The position numbers and the translations under genes were made by a program. Below, in pieces: positions 1 to 8,639 of a stretch of 64,000 nt of DNA; position 1 is the first letter of the stretch; each line of letters opens with the position of its first letter. The notes below the pieces were generated by a model, which worked only from the letters and a program-made list of their open reading frames with translations, had not been told where the DNA came from and made no database searches. Source of the stretch: a virus; the IMG/VR virus record IMGVR_UViG_3300025030_000088, positions 1 to 64,000 of that record, one strand, 5' to 3'.

Positions 1-79
1 TTATCATTAAAATCACAACTCTTAACTATCCCTGTTTATTTATTAATTGTTTTTATACTGTATTTAATTTAACTATTGC

Positions 80-1191
80 TTACTCAATCACATCAATAAT
101 TACCATTTGATTGGAAGCATCTGGGAAACATTCTGCTACGAAGTCAAAAACAGAAGGGTCCAAAAATTTGTTATCCTAGAAGCTTTTTATCCTCTAGTTC
201 TTATAGTTCATATTCCTATAAGTTCAGCATATATTTTCAACTCTTAGAGTTGTCGAGCACTCGTGGTACTTAATAAATTAAGTAGTGTCTTAGACACGAG
301 AATTATATTCTTTATTAAATATTTAATAAAGTTTCATCTCCTATGCGTTACGGTAAGCCACATATTTTAAAATGTGCTTTACCTCGGTATTGGGAGAACT
401 TAAAAACATATGTATTAAGTCCATATCTCACCTTTCACCGATTTTGCTCGATGTTTACTTGTAACTCACGCTACAAGGGGGCAATCCTTCTTACCCTCAC
501 TAGCCATCGTAATAGTAAAGTTTGAAGCCATCTTCGATCTGGGCATGATAAATTTAGCTGGTAAGTCTACACCATCGGATTCTCTTCTCCAGAGACAATC
601 GGCCTCAATTCTAAAGTAACCGCTAAATTTACCGCTATCAATTACAAATTCTTTTGCTGTAGTAGCAGAATTATAATAATAATCTACAATTACTACATCC
701 CCTACTGCCATAAGATGACCGCCTACAGTTCCAGCAAATGTAATTGTAGGAGTTGCTAATTGATAACCATTTGTAGCATTACTAGGTACTGTGGTTCCAA
801 TAGCAGATGTGTCACCACTTTCAGTTATAAATACAAACATTGGATTAGTTGCATCAATAACTGGTGTTTGAGTCAAAGTAACTTGTAAAGAAGAATTTAA
901 AGTCAAAACTTCCTTTTTATGTACTTTTACTTGTTTTGTAACTACTGCTGTTCCTGACAAAATTGCAAAACTTTGAGCAGAAATAAGAGCATCGGACATA
1001 TTAAATTTTACTTCTTTGTTAGATTCCCACATGAGGCGTTTGGGATTTCCAGCTCCTCCACGAGCATATACCGCATCTGCTGTTACTTCTGTCGAACTAG
1101 TTTTTAATGTCTCCAAATAAAGCACAGGTTTTAAAGTAGTAATATCTCTAAATACTACATTTGCAATTTCCCGAATACCGTATCTTGACAA
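80..1191 (-). CDS. Phage virion protein, tail-tube candidate, split by a group I intron
   Basis: The gene is in two exons, 1191-493 and 175-80, giving 264 aa after removal of the 176-492 intron. I chose the TTG at 1191 because it lies 8 nt after AAGGAG. The first exon alone runs on to a stop at 466, but its last residues would be intron sequence. The second exon continues in frame (begins DNKFLDPSVFDF, ends VIIDVIE, stop at 80-82). The motifs RYGIREIANVVF and ARGGAGNPKRL and the beta-rich, low-complexity middle resemble phage tail-tube or other repeated virion subunits. The position, last of the head and neck genes, fits a tail protein. Family assignment is from memory; the split structure is read from sequence. 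Confidence 0.75.
176..492 (-). ncRNA. ORF-less group I intron (317 nt) in the tail gene
   Basis: Exon 1 ends GAGGGU and the intron contains GCCC, giving a P1 helix with the usual U-G pair at the splice site. P3 is TCGAGCA with TGCTCGA, P4 is CGGT with ACCG, and P7 is GCATA with TATGC, in the expected order. A P9-like hairpin (CTAGA/TCTAG) ends in the terminal G. Cutting at 492/493 and 175/176 joins two codon-aligned exons. There is no endonuclease gene inside. Confidence 0.85.
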
Positions 1192-1306
1192 AATAATCAC
1201 TCCTTTTTATTTTTTCTTTGTTTTATATAATTAAAAAATCACTACCTAAAAAGATAGCTACTATTAATATTAATGAAAATATTAACTTAAACCAACCAAA
1301 ATTATC

Positions 1307-2107
1307 TCAATCATTCCCCAACCTACAAACAAAATTCTTAATCTCAACTTTTTTAGGATCTGCTCCATGTAATAAACTTTGAATACTAATGTCATATTCA
1401 TTAATTTTTTGCATTCGCTTAAACTGATCATAAAATCTAAATATTGTCATTTCATAAACCCTATCTAAATCTATTTTCTGATAAGTAGAAAAAGCAGAAA
1501 TTATATCAAATAAATCAAGTGATTCATTATTTTTTGCTTTTAATTTATTAACTTTCTCTCTTGATTTTCTTATTTTATCAGCAATTTCTTTTGCCTTGTC
1601 ATTTGCTGGATTATAATCATCATCTTCATTGTTTGTTTTTAAGCAATTTGATTTTTTTATTGTTTCAATTATTAAATCAAAATTATTATCAGAAATAATT
1701 TTATCTTTGTCAATCGTATCAATGTGTAAAAATCCATTCTCATAAAAATAAACTTTCTCTTTAAAGAAAAAAGACAAAGCATCCAAATAACTTTGTCTCA
1801 AATGAATATTTTGATATAAACTAATATAAATAAACTGAAAAATACTTAGTTTATTTATTTCTTTTTCAAATTCTTCTCTTTCTTCAAAAGATAACTCATT
1901 ATTTAAATTGTTATTTTTTTTAAAATAATCTTTATCTAAACTTATTAGACCAAGATAATTATTATATTCTAATTCACCAATTTCAGCAATTTCAATTAAC
2001 TTTGGAGAATATATTTTACCAACATCTTTAATTTCTATTGGTAAATTTCCTAGTAAACGTAAGTTTAAGTCTTTGTCGTTAATTTTGTTGTTAGTATTGT
2101 TTGCAAT
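1307..2107 (-). CDS. Putative phage structural or assembly protein, AUU start
   Basis: About 266 aa, charged and alpha-helical, with no clear enzyme motif. The C-terminal third (residues near QFKRMQKINEYDISIQSL and HGADPKK) looks like a conserved phage assembly-protein tail. I place the start at the ATT at 2107-2105, 8 nt after GAGGTG; the longer reading frame to 2251 would overlap the preceding gene and has no ribosome-binding site. It lies between a neck-type gene and the tail-tube candidate, so a tail-assembly role is likely but not shown. Confidence 0.65.
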   Translation of the reverse strand: MANNTNNKINDKDLNLRLLGNLPIEIKDVGKIYSPKLIEIAEIGELEYNNYLGLISLDKDYFKKNNNLNNELSFEEREEFEKEINKLSIFQFIYISLYQNIHLRQSYLDALSFFFKEKVYFYENGFLHIDTIDKDKIISDNNFDLIIETIKKSNCLKTNNEDDDYNPANDKAKEIADKIRKSREKVNKLKAKNNESLDLFDIISAFSTYQKIDLDRVYEMTIFRFYDQFKRMQKINEYDISIQSLLHGADPKKVEIKNFVCRLGND

Positions 2108-2165
2108 TTTGTTTTCACCTCGATTAATTGATTTTAATTTTGTTAAGATTAATTGAATTAATTGG

Positions 2166-2654
2166 CTAATTGAACTCGTAAGTTTTAAATTCAATGCAAC
2201 TCCCCAAAAAAGTTGATGAATTATCTGTAGTAAATTCATACATGCCCTCAAACTGAACTCGTCCTATACCCACCAAACGGGTTTGGTTAAAAATCTTATC
2301 CATTTCCGATATGATGAAGTCATTTACAAGTCCTTGATCACAACTCATTAGCGATTTGTGAGAAATAACATATAAATAAAAGTTTGAAACTTTATACATA
2401 TTATCATGAGGTTTGAAAACAAAATTACTGGTGATATGTATATTTGCTTCATCGGTTATCTGAGGAATATATTTCCAAGGCCATATCTGAGAATAAAGGA
2501 GTGATGTACGATCAAATTCTGGTGGTATAACTCTATCAAGAAAACTAGACGTATCTTTTCGATATAATAAAGCTTTAGTTATATTATCATTGTTATAAAT
2601 TGCTTCCATTAATTTTATTTTGTTGATGCTAAGGTCTTCAAATCTATTGGCAAT
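2166..2654 (-). CDS. Putative neck or tail-completion protein, AUU start
   Basis: About 162 aa. AAAGGAGG is followed after 8 nt by ATT (2654-2652), which opens in frame as IANRFEDLSINKIKL and runs into the ATG at 2609. That ATG has no Shine-Dalgarno of its own, so AUU initiation is the better model. The protein has alternating beta and alpha character and no catalytic motif. It sits in the head-to-tail part of the late operon, between a homing-endonuclease gene and a structural gene. Function inferred from position only. Confidence 0.65.
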   Translation of the reverse strand: MANRFEDLSINKIKLMEAIYNNDNITKALLYRKDTSSFLDRVIPPEFDRTSLLYSQIWPWKYIPQITDEANIHITSNFVFKPHDNMYKVSNFYLYVISHKSLMSCDQGLVNDFIISEMDKIFNQTRLVGIGRVQFEGMYEFTTDNSSTFLGSCIEFKTYEFN

Positions 2655-2669
2655 ATTAATCGCCTCCTT

Positions 2670-3992
2670 TTATTGTAAATTTAATTCTCTTTGAAGAATA
2701 GATTCGATGTTGTCAAAGTCATAATACCAAATTTCTAATAATTTTATATTGTTATCAACACAATATTGTCTTTTTCTTCTATCATGCTCTAATTGTTTTT
2801 CAAAATCCTTTTTTGACTTATGGAAACCTTTTATATATCTCTCATGTTGTTCGCCTTGATATTCTATAAGACCATATTCTGGTAAATAAAAATCATAAGA
2901 TAATAAACCATTGTTTAATCCAACTAAACCATCAAATTCTTTTTGTGGAATATAGTTTATATTTTTATTTATAAAATAATTACTAATTCTTTCTTCACCT
3001 TTGGAATATGCACACTCTGGGCATCTAAAATCACATTTATTAGAATTACAAATATCTCTAATATAATCATCATGTTTTCCATTAGGACATTTCCAATATA
3101 CTTCTTTATCACTTTTAGGTGCATACTCATATGGCGATTTTTTATTTTTATCAGACCATAATTCTAAAGATTTTGGAAATAATGTACCTAAGCTATCTAA
3201 TGAATGTACCTTGCCTCCACGTTTACTACAATAAGAACATCTGTCACCCATAATAAATCGATAACAACTTATATCATAATTATTATGATATTTTTTTTCT
3301 TGACATCTTATCCAAACTTTTCTTGTATTATTACATTTACTTATATCCCAAGGATTAATTGTATTTTTCTCACAATCCCAATACTTCTCGAAGAAATCAA
3401 CGCCTAAATTATCAATTCCCCATTGAGCAAAGGAATTACATAGTTTACAATCCATACTTCCTTCTTGTCCACTTGTTAAACAATTAATTTGTTTTAATTC
3501 GCTTTTATGTATTCCCATTGGGCATTTAAAATAATATTTTTTATCCACCCCATATGTAATTTCACTGTGCTTGCAATCATTTAATTCATAATCCCAACGT
3601 AAAAGAATATCCTGTTTATTATTTTCAATACACCATTGCTCAAAAGATTTGCTGTTTTTTAATTTAGTTTTTTTATATGTTGGTCTTCTAAATAATTTAT
3701 TGGCACATTTTTGACAATAATATACACCATTTTCTCCAACATATCTTTTATATGCTTGCCATATAACATTTTCTATTTTTCTCCCACAATCATCACATTC
3801 AATATTTACTAAAGCATGACTATTATCTAATAAATCTTCAATTTTTACCAATATGGGGTTTGTAGTATCATATACTAAAATATTTTTTCGTTGAGAATGT
3901 TTTTTCTTCGGAATTATATATCCTAAATTTTCATAATGTTTTGTATTTACCCCATTCATCTTAACTAACACTGTTTCATTTATCAATCCCAT
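2670..3992 (-). CDS. Zinc-ribbon homing-endonuclease-like protein (Vsr/PD-(D/E)XK type)
   Basis: 440 aa, ATG start after AAAGGAGG. An N-terminal module of about 100 aa (GYIIPKKK, ILVKIEDLLD, CDDCGRK, CQKCANK) is shared with the endonuclease-like gene at 10990-12648. Repeated CxxC-type zinc ribbons follow, with YFKCPMG and YWKCPNG repeats. The C-terminus carries a nuclease-like fold: FDGLVGLNNGLLSYDFYLPE, then IEYQGEQHER and HDRRKRQYCVDNNIKLLEIWY, as in DUF723/Vsr-like endonucleases. It is inserted among structural genes without disrupting one, so it is probably a free-standing homing endonuclease. Confidence 0.7.
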   Translation of the reverse strand: MGLINETVLVKMNGVNTKHYENLGYIIPKKKHSQRKNILVYDTTNPILVKIEDLLDNSHALVNIECDDCGRKIENVIWQAYKRYVGENGVYYCQKCANKLFRRPTYKKTKLKNSKSFEQWCIENNKQDILLRWDYELNDCKHSEITYGVDKKYYFKCPMGIHKSELKQINCLTSGQEGSMDCKLCNSFAQWGIDNLGVDFFEKYWDCEKNTINPWDISKCNNTRKVWIRCQEKKYHNNYDISCYRFIMGDRCSYCSKRGGKVHSLDSLGTLFPKSLELWSDKNKKSPYEYAPKSDKEVYWKCPNGKHDDYIRDICNSNKCDFRCPECAYSKGEERISNYFINKNINYIPQKEFDGLVGLNNGLLSYDFYLPEYGLIEYQGEQHERYIKGFHKSKKDFEKQLEHDRRKRQYCVDNNIKLLEIWYYDFDNIESILQRELNLQ

Positions 3993-4036
3993 AAATATTA
4001 ATCCTCCTTTAATCTTTGAAATATAAAAATAAGTAA

Positions 4037-4195
4037 TTAAATTTCTCTATTTAACCACTTTTTTAATAATTCTTTAAATATTTGATTTTCTTCAAACTCA
4101 ATATAAGTTTTGCATTTATTTCCTAAACCACAACTTATAGGAATTGCACCATGTTTAATAAAAACGTCTGCCTGTTCAATATTAAATATTTTCAT
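4037..4195 (-). CDS. Small hypothetical protein (52 aa)
   Basis: ATG at 4195-4193 after AAGGAG; 52 aa beginning MKIFNIEQADVFI and ending LLKKWLNREI. Charged, single compact domain, with two Cys at CGLGNKC. Its layout (an amino-terminal helix, a short beta pair, then an ELxxxLxxW helix) is like the small protein at 10699-10893, and both recall the small DUF5659 family. That resemblance is weak. It lies directly downstream of the 4205-5440 structural gene. Confidence 0.55.
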   Translation of the reverse strand: MKIFNIEQADVFIKHGAIPISCGLGNKCKTYIEFEENQIFKELLKKWLNREI

Positions 4196-4204
4196 ACATT
4201 CTCC

Positions 4205-5440
4205 TTACAATACTGACCTCAACTTAACATTAACCTGCACACTATTCGTTGGAAATTCCACATCAGTAGCTTTTAAATCCACGAAATAGCTATATCCAAG
4301 TGCTTTCAAAGATGTTGTATTCCCTGTGAGTGTTAGAAATTCATATTTATTTGTTGGTGTCGTATCTGGAATGACCTCAAATGTAAAGTTAACTCTTGTT
4401 TCTAAAACTCCATTTTTGTAACGAGATGCTGTAAATACCTTAGTCTGATTGTACTTAACCTCATTGCTCGGAAGCATATTTGCCACAAGTTCATAAGTAT
4501 AATTTGTTTGTGTACTTTCTATTATTTCAACATTTATAGTATCCTTTATACTATTATCAGAAGTTAAAGCGACAGTAAATATAACACTATCAGCAGTTAA
4601 AATTGTTACAACTCCAGTAGTGCTGTTGATTGTAGCCACACTTGTATTTGAACTGGAATATGTAAGTTGTGGACTAGACACAACTATATCATTATCTTTT
4701 AATTCTGCATTAATAGTTAATGGTTGCGTTCTGCCAATTTGTAGCGAATTTCCATTGGTGATTGTCAATACATAGTTAGCACTTTCAGCACTCTCAGCAA
4801 CCCACTTGAGTTTAAGTACTAATATACCATTATCAATTACATCAGATATATTTTCTACTCTCCAATTCCATTTGTTCCCAAGTTTAAATATATCATTAAT
4901 TGAAATTAATTGAGAATCCACATTGTTAACAACTCTTACTATAATAAAATCATCAATATCGGAAACATATTTCATTTCATCAATACCTAGCCCCATACTG
5001 TTTCCAACTGTTGAAATTACACATGGAATTGTATATGAAATATGATTTTTAACAAACTTTAAATTATTATTACATTGTTGCACTACACAACTTTTTATAT
5101 GATCTATATTATTTGTTGACGTTACTAACCACGTATTACTATCAAATTGTAATAAATCACCAGATTCACACACAAAATCTAAATCCTTAAAAACTACTCG
5201 TTTCACATCATCAAGCGCAATTTTCTCAGTATCTTTCTTAGCCTGAAATACATGTATCTTTACACCAGTAGTATAATTTAATTCATTCCTTTTTTTATAA
5301 GAAACTTCTTTATAACTTACATTGTAATCAAAACTATCAGTAAAACTATCTGTAATAGAATTAATATATTCATCCCTAATAGTTAATCCATCAATAGATA
5401 ATCTTGACTTATAACTATTTACAATATCAGAAAAACTCAA
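4205..5440 (-). CDS. Head-tail joining/neck protein with Ig-like (BIG2) domain
   Basis: 411 aa, TTG start after AAGGAG. The first 200 residues (SFSDIVNSYKSRL, VFQAKKDTEKI, LLQFDSNTWLVTS) look like phage neck or head-closure proteins. Residues of about 225-315 form a bacterial Ig-like domain of BIG2 type, with SSNTSVATINSTTGVVT and a following DTINVEI strand. A second Ig-like beta domain may follow to the end. Such domains decorate many phage structural proteins and help bind cell-surface sugars. Placement after the 159-aa connector gene supports a neck role. Confidence 0.65.
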   Translation of the reverse strand: MSFSDIVNSYKSRLSIDGLTIRDEYINSITDSFTDSFDYNVSYKEVSYKKRNELNYTTGVKIHVFQAKKDTEKIALDDVKRVVFKDLDFVCESGDLLQFDSNTWLVTSTNNIDHIKSCVVQQCNNNLKFVKNHISYTIPCVISTVGNSMGLGIDEMKYVSDIDDFIIVRVVNNVDSQLISINDIFKLGNKWNWRVENISDVIDNGILVLKLKWVAESAESANYVLTITNGNSLQIGRTQPLTINAELKDNDIVVSSPQLTYSSSNTSVATINSTTGVVTILTADSVIFTVALTSDNSIKDTINVEIIESTQTNYTYELVANMLPSNEVKYNQTKVFTASRYKNGVLETRVNFTFEVIPDTTPTNKYEFLTLTGNTTSLKALGYSYFVDLKATDVEFPTNSVQVNVKLRSVL

Positions 5441-5530
5441 AACTATCCACTCCTTCTTAACTATTATATAATGTCAAAACTACAATAATCATAATAATCA
5501 TGTTTATAATTAATTAAATCATAAACATTA

Positions 5531-6010
5531 TCACAACGAATTTGCACCACTAGAACCCTTTAATTCATCACTATCTTGTTGATATGAATTCATAACCATA
5601 TCTTGAATTAATTCTTCTCTAACATTTTTTATAGTTTCTCTAACCTCTTTCATATGATTTGCTTGACTATGTACTTGATAATCCCTACCATATACTAACT
5701 GATTTAAATGTTTTTGCTTTTGTAACTGAAATTCAAGATATGGCACAGTCATTCCTCTTGCAATATAAGTAATTTCTTGATCATTTAAATCATCAGTAAA
5801 ATTACCTATTGTTATTCCATCAGAACTTGTTTTTGTATAATTATTTATATCAACTCTTGGAATTAAATAATTTCTACATATACCTATTGACCTATATATA
5901 TACTTAGACAATTCAATTGCTAAATTATCTTCTGTATAATTATTGATAAATTTAGGATCATCTATAATCAACAGAAATTGTTCAAATGGTAATTCAAAGG
6001 AGGTAGCCAA
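5531..6010 (-). CDS. Putative head-tail connector protein
   Basis: 159 aa, TTG start after AAAGGAG. Mostly helical, with LPFEQFLLIIDDPKF at the start and a charged C-terminal helix (MKEVRETIKNVREEL). Size, helicity and position after the capsid genes fit phage head-tail connector (gp15/gp6-like) proteins. No motif proves it. Confidence 0.55.
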   Translation of the reverse strand: MATSFELPFEQFLLIIDDPKFINNYTEDNLAIELSKYIYRSIGICRNYLIPRVDINNYTKTSSDGITIGNFTDDLNDQEITYIARGMTVPYLEFQLQKQKHLNQLVYGRDYQVHSQANHMKEVRETIKNVREELIQDMVMNSYQQDSDELKGSSGANSL

Positions 6011-6026
6011 ATATATTTCTCCTTTC

Positions 6027-6776
6027 TTAATTAATCACATATTTATTTGAAAATTCTTGAATATTAATATTAAAAACATTATTTAAAACTTCCCATTTAT
6101 TTTTATCTAAATATTTTGGATTGTTTTTAGCTACATTTGAAATGATTAATGCTAACACTGATTCTTGCAGTGGTTTTGACAATGACTTTATTTTTTCTAT
6201 TAATTTATTTGTATCTAATTCTATAATATTATCAATTTCTTCTTTTGAAATATCATATTTTTTATAATTTTCTCTAAGATATAAAGTATCAATTACATCA
6301 TCATCGTTTAATATTCTAATTTCAAGATTTTCAAAATGATCGCGATATCTAGATACTAAACTTTCAACATCTTCAAAACGCACAGGATTTATATGTCCAT
6401 AGTTATTAAATCTAATAAGTTTATTGTTATGAGTAAAAAAACTACCTCCTGCATGTTCCATTTGCATTAACAATACTCTCTTTGTAGGATCTATCGTCAC
6501 ATAAGATTTAAATCCTTTATTTGTTTCAGATTTTATTGTTTCTATATCAGATTTATTTTCATTTATTTTATTTTGTGATTCTAATAGTTTTTCCATCATA
6601 ATAGTAATATTATTAATTTTATCTTCAAGATCTTTATTTTTTTGATTTGTTAATTCTAATTCTTTCTTTAATTCTTCTGAAATATCAATTGAATTAGAAT
6701 TAATTTGATTAGTTTCTTCATTAATTATATTATCTAAATTAGAATCTAATTTATTTTCACTTTTTGATTTTGCCAT
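6027..6776 (-). CDS. Putative structural protein with N-terminal coiled coil
   Basis: 249 aa, ATG start; the nearest Shine-Dalgarno (GGAGG) is 15 nt away, longer than usual here. Residues 1-85 are acidic and coiled-coil-like (EELKKELELTNQKNKDLED). The rest includes LMQMEHAGGSFFTHNNKLIRF and a helical C-terminus. The gene follows the major capsid candidate, suggesting a head-associated or neck role. Family not recognised. Confidence 0.5.
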   Translation of the reverse strand: MAKSKSENKLDSNLDNIINEETNQINSNSIDISEELKKELELTNQKNKDLEDKINNITIMMEKLLESQNKINENKSDIETIKSETNKGFKSYVTIDPTKRVLLMQMEHAGGSFFTHNNKLIRFNNYGHINPVRFEDVESLVSRYRDHFENLEIRILNDDDVIDTLYLRENYKKYDISKEEIDNIIELDTNKLIEKIKSLSKPLQESVLALIISNVAKNNPKYLDKNKWEVLNNVFNINIQEFSNKYVIN

Positions 6777-6855
6777 AAATTGTTTTTAATGCCTCCGATA
6801 TATTGATTTATTAATGATTAGTTAATTATATATATTATTTTCTTAAATAATAAAT

Positions 6856-6883
6856 AAAAGAGATATATAAATATATCTCTTTT
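6856..6883 (-). terminator. Hairpin after the major capsid gene
   Basis: A perfect 13-bp inverted repeat (AAAAGAGATATAT / ATATATCTCTTTT) lies between the capsid gene stop and the next gene. Its palindromic arms place a T-rich stretch on either side, so it could terminate in either direction or stabilise the capsid mRNA 3' end. Confidence 0.6.
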
Positions 6884-6952
6884 ATTATATTTATTAAATT
6901 TTCAATACCTATAAAGAATTATATTATTATTCTAAAATAAAATTATAAATTA

Positions 6953-8062
6953 CTAGCTCACTTTTACTATCCCAAAATATGCCATCGAAATAATCTTGAG
7001 ATCCCAACTATCTGTAATAGTATAAGAATTCGTGCCGTCACTAGTTTCGTATTCTTTTGATGCCCTTATAGTAGAACGTCCCTCAGTACCAATTTTTACC
7101 AATTTATCAGTAGCAATAGACATAAGTATCACATAATTATTATCTAAAGCAAAATCATAAGCACTGTTTGGGTTAATGGATTGCTCTAATTTCAAAGTAG
7201 GAATTCCGAATGGAGCTTGAATATAACCAACGTCTACATATTCTCTGCCTATAGGCATTTTCATATAGTCATTAGTAGGTAAAATCTTATTTAGAGCAGT
7301 TTTTGTACCTACAGAAGTTGCAGTTATACCACCATTAGCAGCAGCAACTCTTTCTGCTAAACGAATATATGAATCTTGAGCATAAGTAGTTTCTTTAAAA
7401 TTAGTTGCAAGAGTGGAATATGCACCATAAATAATATTAATTACTTCTTGTTGCAACTTAGTTCTAAAAGATTTAACTACCTGATTCAACAACCAACCCC
7501 AATCATACATTCCTGTTGCAAGACGATATGTATCAATCTTTACGCCAATTTTCTTTCTTTTAGGATTTAAAGTAATATCTTCTTCCCAGAGGTTTTGGAA
7601 ATGTACACTTCTCACACCATTAGCAACAGTAGATACAGACAATAAATGGTTTGACGGAATGTGGAAAGTTAAACTATCTCCATCCGCAATAGATTTTACC
7701 TCTGCAAAATTTAAAGCTGATTCAATTTCTGTTTTTGCGTTAATTTTATTAATAACTGCTTCTACTACAGAAAAATATGCTCTTTCAAAAGTTTGAAAAG
7801 CAAAAGCATCTCTAATTCCAAAACGTTCTTTATCCAAACCAGAAATCTCATAAGCCTCATCAGCAAGCATATTACTAAAAATATTATTTTTATCTTTAAA
7901 AGAAATTACATGACCACTATTATCAGTAGTATTAGCAAAAGTAGCAAATCTACTATATTGTCCTAAATTATTTTCTCTTTCATAAAGATAATGTTTGTAT
8001 AATTCTACACCTAAATCAACCGTAGCAATTTGTTTCTTAGAAAACTTAGTAAGTATATTCAT
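6953..8062 (-). CDS. Major capsid protein candidate
   Basis: 369 aa, ATG start after AAAGGA. It has the features expected of an HK97-type capsid subunit: an N-terminal helical arm, a long central helix-strand region (KNLWEEDITLNPKRKKIGVKID is split here as NLWEEDITLNPK and KRKKIGVKID), an ATGMYDWGWLLN segment, and a C-terminal beta region with PFGIPTLKLEQ and DSWDLKIISMAYFGIV. It lies directly after the decoration-like and protease/scaffold genes, the usual position of the capsid gene. Fold assignment is inferred. Confidence 0.7.
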   Translation of the reverse strand: MNILTKFSKKQIATVDLGVELYKHYLYERENNLGQYSRFATFANTTDNSGHVISFKDKNNIFSNMLADEAYEISGLDKERFGIRDAFAFQTFERAYFSVVEAVINKINAKTEIESALNFAEVKSIADGDSLTFHIPSNHLLSVSTVANGVRSVHFQNLWEEDITLNPKRKKIGVKIDTYRLATGMYDWGWLLNQVVKSFRTKLQQEVINIIYGAYSTLATNFKETTYAQDSYIRLAERVAAANGGITATSVGTKTALNKILPTNDYMKMPIGREYVDVGYIQAPFGIPTLKLEQSINPNSAYDFALDNNYVILMSIATDKLVKIGTEGRSTIRASKEYETSDGTNSYTITDSWDLKIISMAYFGIVKVS

Positions 8063-8097
8063 TATTATTTTTCATCCTTTCCTTTTTATATTTTTAT

Positions 8098-8613
8098 TTA
8101 GTCTTTAATTACGCGAATAATTGTAGCTGGAATAGCAGTCTTTCCAGTAAAAATATTACAAGTAGAACCAGTTTCTTCAACTACAAATGCCAATCTTGTT
8201 CCGCCAGCTAAAGTAGCAGCAGAAGCAAGTGTAAAAGTTCCATTAGCAGGAATTACATACTGTCCAACAACAGGAGTGCCACTAATAGCAGAAGTATTAA
8301 TTTTAAATCTCATACCAACTCTCATTCTATAAGCACGGACTGGCATCCCTGCGATATAAGTAAAAGTTGCCTTATTATGTACCGGAGTTCTAAACCCAAA
8401 TGCATCAATATGGACTTCTGCACCAACAACCATTACTACTTCATTAGTAGTTACAGCAGTAGCAGTAGCAATTGCATATAAATCTCTTTCTCCAGATACT
8501 AAACCAGTTAATTCACCTACATAACCATCATCGAGTGCTGTTGAAGCATGTTGTACACTTAATACATCAGCATCAAAAATTGCCTCATTCATAAATTCAC
8601 ATATATTGCTCAC
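8098..8613 (-). CDS. Capsid decoration-like protein
   Basis: 171 aa, GTG start 8 nt after AAAGGAGG. Rich in Ala, Val, Gly and Thr with almost no charged clusters, unlike its neighbours. The pattern VSGERDLYAIATATAV, then ATFTYIAGMPVRAYRMR and VIPANGTFTLASAATL, suggests a small beta-barrel or trimeric decoration protein. Position between the protease/scaffold and capsid genes agrees, since decoration genes usually sit there. Confidence 0.6.
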   Translation of the reverse strand: MSNICEFMNEAIFDADVLSVQHASTALDDGYVGELTGLVSGERDLYAIATATAVTTNEVVMVVGAEVHIDAFGFRTPVHNKATFTYIAGMPVRAYRMRVGMRFKINTSAISGTPVVGQYVIPANGTFTLASAATLAGGTRLAFVVEETGSTCNIFTGKTAIPATIIRVIKD

Positions 8614-8639
8614 TAAAAATTCCTCCTTTAAATATTAAT

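Noticed and set aside
176-500. A GTGAG start after the tail exon as a group II intron 5' end
   Set aside because: The pairings P3, P4 and P7 and the terminal G fit group I, and no domain V-like hairpin was found.
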